Assembly (NCBI GenBank): GCA_000494145.1 | Contig: AWOE01000075.1 | Coordinates: 1 to 8,417, forward strand | From: Candidatus Calditenuaceae archaeon JGI OTU-1 | Lineage (GTDB): Archaea; Thermoproteota; Nitrososphaeria_A; Caldarchaeales; Calditenuaceae | Length of the DNA stretch: 8,417 nt | Direction of reading: 5' to 3' | Part shown: one piece after another, positions 5,485-8,417 of the stretch | Layout of the letters: each line of letters starts with the position of its first letter | Numbering within the stretch: position 1 is the first letter of the stretch | Program-made: the position numbers and the translations under genes | Notes under the pieces: generated by a model | Database searches by the model: none | What the model saw: only the letters and a program-made list of their open reading frames with translations | Told to the model about the DNA's origin: nothing

Positions 5485-6399
5485 TCAGCGGGTCGTGGGC
5501 ATGCGAGGGTTTTCGGGATGGCAGGTTCTGAGGTAGGGACAGCTCGGATCGCATCTCTCCGGCAATCCCGGATCGAACCCCTCACTGACCACCCTCAGCA
5601 GCATGTCCCTCCTCTCAATAAGCTCCAGCCTCAATCCATCGTCTATGACGACGAAGTGTTCGTAGGTCTTGACGTCCCTGCCCGAGAACTCGATGTAAAG
5701 GATCACCGCATGGTTCACCGCAACGCGGAACTGCGACTCAAAGCAGAGAGCGTAGCCTGCGAGGGCGACCTCGAAGTCCCTGCTGGGCTTTCTGGTCTTG
5801 AACTCGACGATCAGGTTCGGGGGAACTAGCGCGTCTATCCTGACCGCCCTGTTGAAGCCGAGGCTCCTGCCGTCGACCGGGAACTCGCAGATCCAAGGGA
5901 TGACCCTGTGGACTATTCCGTCCCAGCTCAGGTACTTCGACGTCGAGAGGACCTTGTCAAGCGCTGCGGAGTAAGTCAGCGCAGCCCTGTGCCAGATCAC
6001 CTCGAAGACCTCGGGATAGCCGGAGAAGTTTCCTGATTTGAGCAATTCGTCTCCAACCTTGATGAGTTCGTCGTGAAATTCCCTTCCAGTCCTCGGCCTG
6101 GTCTTGTACAGCACCTCCTTCGCTGAGGATGTGGCGGCGGTGATGCAGCGGTGGACGAAGGACCCGAACACGAGCTCGCGTCCCGGCCTCTCCCAGATTC
6201 TCCTGTGATGCCTGAGGTAGGCGATCCTCCCAGTCCCACAAGCGTAGGTGAGGTCGGACACGTTGACTCTCGTCCTGTAGGGGACCAGCAGAGGAGGTTC
6301 CTTCCACCTCCATCCTCTCAGCTCCTCGCTTACCTCAACTGGCGTATCTTGAAAAATTTGGAGGATCCGCAGGACATCGTCCATGGTGTAGAAGACCAT
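5485..6399 (-). CDS. csa1: CRISPR-associated Csa1, Cas4-like 4Fe-4S nuclease
   Basis: Csa1 is the Cas4-like protein of type I-A systems; with Cas1, Cas2 and Cas4 it helps process and select new spacers. In 304 residues the family marks are visible: the N-terminal LRGWRWKEPPLLVPYRTRV, then SDLTYACGTGR with the first cluster cysteine (C54), H83 in FGSFVHR, D189 in RIDALVPP, IVEFKTRKP with the E199-x-K201 nuclease pair, Y216, and the C-terminal cysteines C283, C287 and C293 (CDPSCPYLRTC). These give the four Fe-S ligands and a RecB-like metal site. The glutamine expected four residues before Y216 (QxxxY) is Ala. The ATG is preceded by GGGAG; a second ATG five codons in is possible. A TATA box sits 35 bases upstream, so csa1 has its own promoter 111 bases downstream of csa3. 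No cas1 or cas2 follows; the next gene is the convergent CARF gene. Confidence 0.9.
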   Translation of the reverse strand: MVFYTMDDVLRILQIFQDTPVEVSEELRGWRWKEPPLLVPYRTRVNVSDLTYACGTGRIAYLRHHRRIWERPGRELVFGSFVHRCITAATSSAKEVLYKTRPRTGREFHDELIKVGDELLKSGNFSGYPEVFEVIWHRAALTYSAALDKVLSTSKYLSWDGIVHRVIPWICEFPVDGRSLGFNRAVRIDALVPPNLIVEFKTRKPSRDFEVALAGYALCFESQFRVAVNHAVILYIEFSGRDVKTYEHFVVIDDGLRLELIERRDMLLRVVSEGFDPGLPERCDPSCPYLRTCHPENPRMPTTR

Positions 6400-6430
6400 T
6401 ATCTCCCGTCTATCGATGCTGAGCGATGAC

Positions 6431-6448
6431 GTATAAGATTTAGGGTTT
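6431..6448 (-). promoter_or_regulatory. csa1 promoter with AAACCCTA-type element
   Basis: On the minus strand AAACCCTAAA (6439-6448) runs directly into the TATA-like AATCTTATAC (6431-6440). Transcription would begin near 6409, leaving a short leader with a GGGAG ribosome binding site before the csa1 ATG. The AAACCCTA block, placed over the BRE position, recurs in the csa3-csa5 gap. The remaining bases up to the csa3 stop show nothing else. Confidence 0.45.
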
Positions 6449-6510
6449 AGCAGACGATGACCAACCGTATCCGATCAATCCTCGTCCGGAGACATGAATT
6501 GGGACGCCCT

Positions 6511-7155
6511 TCATCCCGACAAAAGCTCGCAGTAAATCTGACCACGTTCTGTGAGGGAAGCCACAACCTCCCCCCGCTTTCCTTGAGAGAGCTGCAGCAT
6601 TCCTGCATCGGCAAGTCGCTTGAGCCTCCTCCAGACCGTCGGTTTGGATAGCCCGAGTTCCTCTGACAGCAAGCCGAGAGTCCTAAAGCCGCGTGCCAGC
6701 GATTCTATGATCTGCCTGTCCACCTCATCGATCTCCGGAAAGCTCAGATCGGTCGTGCTGAACGCAGCCAGAGCTTTGCCGTCCTCAGACTCCACCTCAA
6801 CGGTCATCGGCACCCTCGACATCAGGGCAGCGCAGAGGGCCTCGACTACCAAAAGCCTCATACCGCCGCTGAGGTTGAGAATTATCGGTCTCTCGACCCA
6901 CATCCGGAACGTCCTTGCAAGCGTGAGGACCGACCCGAGGAAGTCCCCTACCGGGACCTTCACCACCTCCACACCCTCCTCGTTGACGTAGCGCTTCACG
7001 AAGTCGTTCAGCACCGAAAGCCCCCGCCCTACCCGGTCGTCTTGGTCGTCTTCAGGTAGCAGAACCACGACTTTAGTCCTGTCCGGGGCAAAATGCCTCA
7101 ACAGCGCCCTTATGGCGAACTTCTCGTCAAACCCGAAGGTTATGGCGATTATCAC
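6511..7155 (-). CDS. csa3: CRISPR-associated transcription regulator Csa3 (CARF-HTH)
   Basis: Csa3 proteins are dimeric regulators of type I-A loci: a CARF domain senses a cyclic oligo-adenylate and a winged helix-turn-helix binds cas or CRISPR promoters. The 214 residues divide as expected. CARF covers about 1-135, with the first strand and loop IIAITFGFDEKFAIRALLRH at the N-terminus and the ligand-loop motif LNLSGGMRLLV near 93-103. The wHTH covers about 144-214, with helix-turn-helix TLGLLSEELGLSKPTVWRRL and KRLADAGML, then the wing GKRGEVVASLTERG. I place the start at GTG because the CARF strand begins there and a TATA box lies 25 bases upstream, giving a leaderless message. The frame stays open 23 codons further, but across that TATA box. 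It is divergent from csa5, so one intergenic region could be controlled in both directions, including autoregulation. Confidence 0.9.
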   Translation of the reverse strand: MIIAITFGFDEKFAIRALLRHFAPDRTKVVVLLPEDDQDDRVGRGLSVLNDFVKRYVNEEGVEVVKVPVGDFLGSVLTLARTFRMWVERPIILNLSGGMRLLVVEALCAALMSRVPMTVEVESEDGKALAAFSTTDLSFPEIDEVDRQIIESLARGFRTLGLLSEELGLSKPTVWRRLKRLADAGMLQLSQGKRGEVVASLTERGQIYCELLSG

Positions 7156-7175
7156 AGTGAATTTTTCAACCTTGT

Positions 7176-7184
7176 GAAATAAAA
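7176..7184 (-). promoter_or_regulatory. Box A (TATA) promoter for csa3
   Basis: The minus strand reads TTTTATTTC, centred about 25 bases before the GTG of csa3, as for a leaderless archaeal transcript. It abuts and partly overlaps the left copy of the AAAACCCTA element (7181-7195), so a protein bound there would block csa3 transcription. Confidence 0.45.
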
Positions 7185-7195
7185 CCCTATCTATT
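7181..7195 (+). repeat. AAAACCCTA-type direct repeat, copy 1 (candidate Csa3 operator)
   Basis: AAAACCCTATCTATT matches the second copy at 12 of 15 positions, with the first nine bases identical. It overlaps the csa3 TATA box, so binding there would be expected to repress csa3. Function as a Csa3 site is inferred from position and repetition only. Confidence 0.45.
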
Positions 7196-7228
7196 GTTAT
7201 GGTTCGAAATACAACCTGTTCCAATGCA

Positions 7229-7243
7229 AAAACCCTAATTACT
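7229..7243 (+). repeat. AAAACCCTA-type direct repeat, copy 2 (candidate Csa3 operator)
   Basis: AAAACCCTAATTACT lies 48 bases after copy 1, in the same orientation, and immediately upstream of the AT-rich csa5 promoter region. Relative to its gene it is placed like the AAACCCTAAA block before csa1, which is where an activator or BRE-binding factor would act. Confidence 0.45.
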
Positions 7244-7266
7244 CCCCTTATTTACTCTATTTATTG
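7244..7266 (+). promoter_or_regulatory. csa5-cas7 operon promoter region
   Basis: Two TATA-like runs, TTATTTAC (7248-7255) and TATTTATTG (7258-7266), lie just before csa5. They are only about 5-18 bases from the first ATG, closer than the usual 25-30 for a leaderless transcript. Either the CTAATTAC within copy 2 of the repeat is the true box A for the ATG at 7269, or translation starts at the second ATG (7296). Confidence 0.35.
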
Positions 7267-7268
7267 CA

Positions 7269-7721
7269 ATGAGTGCAACCCAAACTCAACAACAGATGGA
7301 ACCGACCAAGGAGTACAGGGACGTGGCTGTGTTGCTCGCGGCGGCGTCGGCACTGACCGGGTCGCCGTCCCTGATCGACAGACTCACCTACGCGCTGAGC
7401 CCTGAGCCTGCGCTGAAGGCCGTCGCAGATGCACTCCGTATAGTCCAGAGCGACCAAAACTCCCAGGAACCTGCAATAACCCAAACGAAAACCGAGAAAG
7501 GGTATTCTATTGTCAGCGTCAGAGTGGAGGACAAGAAAAGCCCGCTTGTGATCTATGGACGTCTTCCGGGCAGCGAGTTGGTGCGAAGCTTCATCGAAAC
7601 CGTGAGTCGTGACGTAAACATCGCCAGAAAGATCGGAACCTTCGCCTCCAGCCTGTTGGTCGAGGCTCAGCTAAGGTTAGGGCGAGAGCAGGGAGAGTCA
7701 GAGCGAGAAAAGGGTGAGTGA
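7269..7721 (+). CDS. csa5: Type I-A Cascade small subunit Csa5 (Cas11)
   Basis: Csa5 is the small subunit of the type I-A interference complex; it lines the belly of Cascade and helps hold the displaced DNA strand. The 150-residue length is that of Sulfolobus Csa5. Recognisable parts are a first helical region YRDVAVLLAAASALTGSPSL, the stretch IDRLTYALSPEPALKAVADA then LRIVQSD (like 'ai..a....svk.al.dalr.lrs'), a middle segment with beta character (GYSIVSVRVEDKKSPLVIYG) and C-terminal helices ending in a charged tail. Csa5 is poorly conserved, so position matters: it is directly upstream of cas7 and divergent from csa3, the usual first gene of a type I-A interference operon. No clear Shine-Dalgarno precedes the first ATG; the ATG at 7296, losing a Gln-rich nine-residue lead, is possible. 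Confidence 0.85.
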   Translation: MSATQTQQQMEPTKEYRDVAVLLAAASALTGSPSLIDRLTYALSPEPALKAVADALRIVQSDQNSQEPAITQTKTEKGYSIVSVRVEDKKSPLVIYGRLPGSELVRSFIETVSRDVNIARKIGTFASSLLVEAQLRLGREQGESEREKGE

Positions 7722-7722
7722 G

Positions 7723-8417
7723 ATGTTCCTGAGCGCGTCCTTCAGACTCCTAGTCAACGTCGAATCGCTGAACTCGGTCGAGAGCGTCGGCAACGTCTCA
7801 CGTCACAGGTCCGTCCCCGTCGTTGTACCCTATGACAGCGGGTACACGATCAGGTACGTGCCAGCCATCTCGGGCGAGAGCATAGCCCACGGGTACCAGT
7901 CGCTGCTGGTTGACATAGCGCTCCGGGAGGGTCTGCCGGTCGGCGTCTACTCAAGAAGGAAAGAGTTCCTCAAGTTCTCCGAGGACACCTATCTTAAAGA
8001 CGAAGGGGTCGAACCTCCCAAGGACCACGATGACATCACAAGGTTCGAGGTCGACGTGCTGCTGAAGGACATCGTTGCCGATGTTGGCGGCTTCCTTTAT
8101 GCCGGGAAAATACCGGTGAAGAGGACCTCGAGGTTCCAAGTAGGTTACATGTTGCCGGCCCTTGAGGACGTCACCAATGCCGCCGCGCTCGAGGCCCAGT
8201 TCCACGTGAGGTTCCTCCTATCGAGGCCTTCTGAATCATCATCGCAGGAGGGGGCGAGGCTCGGCCAAATTCCCTACAACATCGAGGCCGCATCGGCTCT
8301 CTACACCTTCACCTTCAACCTCGACATCGACGGAATCGGTGTGCCTGTGAACACGTTCGGGAAAGCGGACCAAAAGAAAGAGGAGGAGAACCCTCACGCA
8401 CTGCCCACACCCTCTGG
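7723..8417 (+). CDS. cas7: Type I-A Cascade backbone Cas7 (Csa2), 3' end outside window
   Basis: Cas7/Csa2 copies polymerise along crRNA to form the backbone of the interference complex. The visible 231 residues are open to the window edge; the family is about 320 long. Diagnostic motifs of the Csa2/DevR group are present: SFRLLVNVESLNSVESVGNV followed by SRHRSVPVVV (the RRM-like first strand and the crRNA-contacting loop), then YVPAISGESIAHGYQSLLVD near residues 45-64, and a second RRM-fold part with KRTSRFQVGYMLPALEDV and AALEAQFHVRFL. The ATG lies one base after the csa5 stop and follows GGTGAG by about four bases, so the two are translationally linked. The usual followers (cas5, cas3, cas8) would lie to the right. 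Confidence 0.95.
   Translation, partial: MFLSASFRLLVNVESLNSVESVGNVSRHRSVPVVVPYDSGYTIRYVPAISGESIAHGYQSLLVDIALREGLPVGVYSRRKEFLKFSEDTYLKDEGVEPPKDHDDITRFEVDVLLKDIVADVGGFLYAGKIPVKRTSRFQVGYMLPALEDVTNAAALEAQFHVRFLLSRPSESSSQEGARLGQIPYNIEAASALYTFTFNLDIDGIGVPVNTFGKADQKKEEENPHALPTPS

Noticed and set aside
7201..7219. GGTTCGAAA resembling a tRNA T-loop in the csa3-csa5 gap.
   Set aside because: The flanking five-base arms do not pair, and there is no anticodon or acceptor stem around it.
4439..7268. Searched the gaps around the cas genes for a CRISPR array or leader.
   Set aside because: No 24-37 base repeat with regular spacing is present; only the short AAACCCTA and GAAATCC motifs recur.

Overview
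The window looks like a piece of a thermophilic TACK-type archaeal genome. It carries archaeal RNA polymerase subunit H, an Ard1-like N-terminal acetyltransferase close to the Sulfolobus type, a short archaeal-type triosephosphate isomerase, archaeal box A (TATA) promoters, and a type I-A CRISPR-Cas locus with the Csa3 regulator. The base composition is GC-rich, and at least six of the genes seem to start with TTG. I cannot place it more precisely; Korarchaeota, Caldarchaeales or Bathyarchaeia-like lineages are all possible. The window has no gene-free stretch longer than about 160 bases.

Left part (1-1367). The window opens in the tail of an amidohydrolase gene that converges on a small chimeric reading frame. 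The first half of that frame is the N-terminus of RNA polymerase subunit B, correctly placed after rpoH with an ATGA overlap. The second half is the C-terminus of a LivF-type branched-chain amino acid ABC transporter ATPase. The switch falls within about 15 bases (254-268), so two unrelated loci are joined here: either an assembly chimera or a real microhomology-mediated rearrangement. rpoH (with a basic N-terminal extension) is divergent from an ard1/rimI acetyltransferase gene.

Middle part (1402-4438). A membrane protein with two C-terminal zinc ribbons lies downstream of a sugar-1-phosphate nucleotidyltransferase on the minus strand. A compact, probably bidirectional promoter separates the latter from a plus-strand gene for a secreted or membrane-anchored protein with a carboxypeptidase-regulatory-like beta domain. 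That gene converges on triosephosphate isomerase (tpiA), which has all its catalytic residues.

Right part (4595-8417) is a CRISPR-Cas neighbourhood. It holds a CARF protein of the APE2256 / Crn1 type (candidate cyclic-tetra-adenylate ring nuclease) with a winged-helix-like tail, csa1 (Cas4-like 4Fe-4S nuclease), csa3 (CARF-HTH regulator), and, divergent from csa3, csa5 (cas11 small subunit) followed one base later by csa2/cas7 (backbone subunit, cut by the window end). Together these are the start of a type I-A Cascade operon, its regulator, one adaptation factor and a possible second-messenger off-switch. cas1, cas2, cas4, cas10 and the CRISPR array are not in the window.

The promoters of csa1, csa3 and csa5 share an AAACCCTA-type element. 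It is a good candidate for the Csa3 operator and the least described feature here, together with the pairing of two CARF proteins (sensor and probable ligand-degrader) in one type I-A locus.
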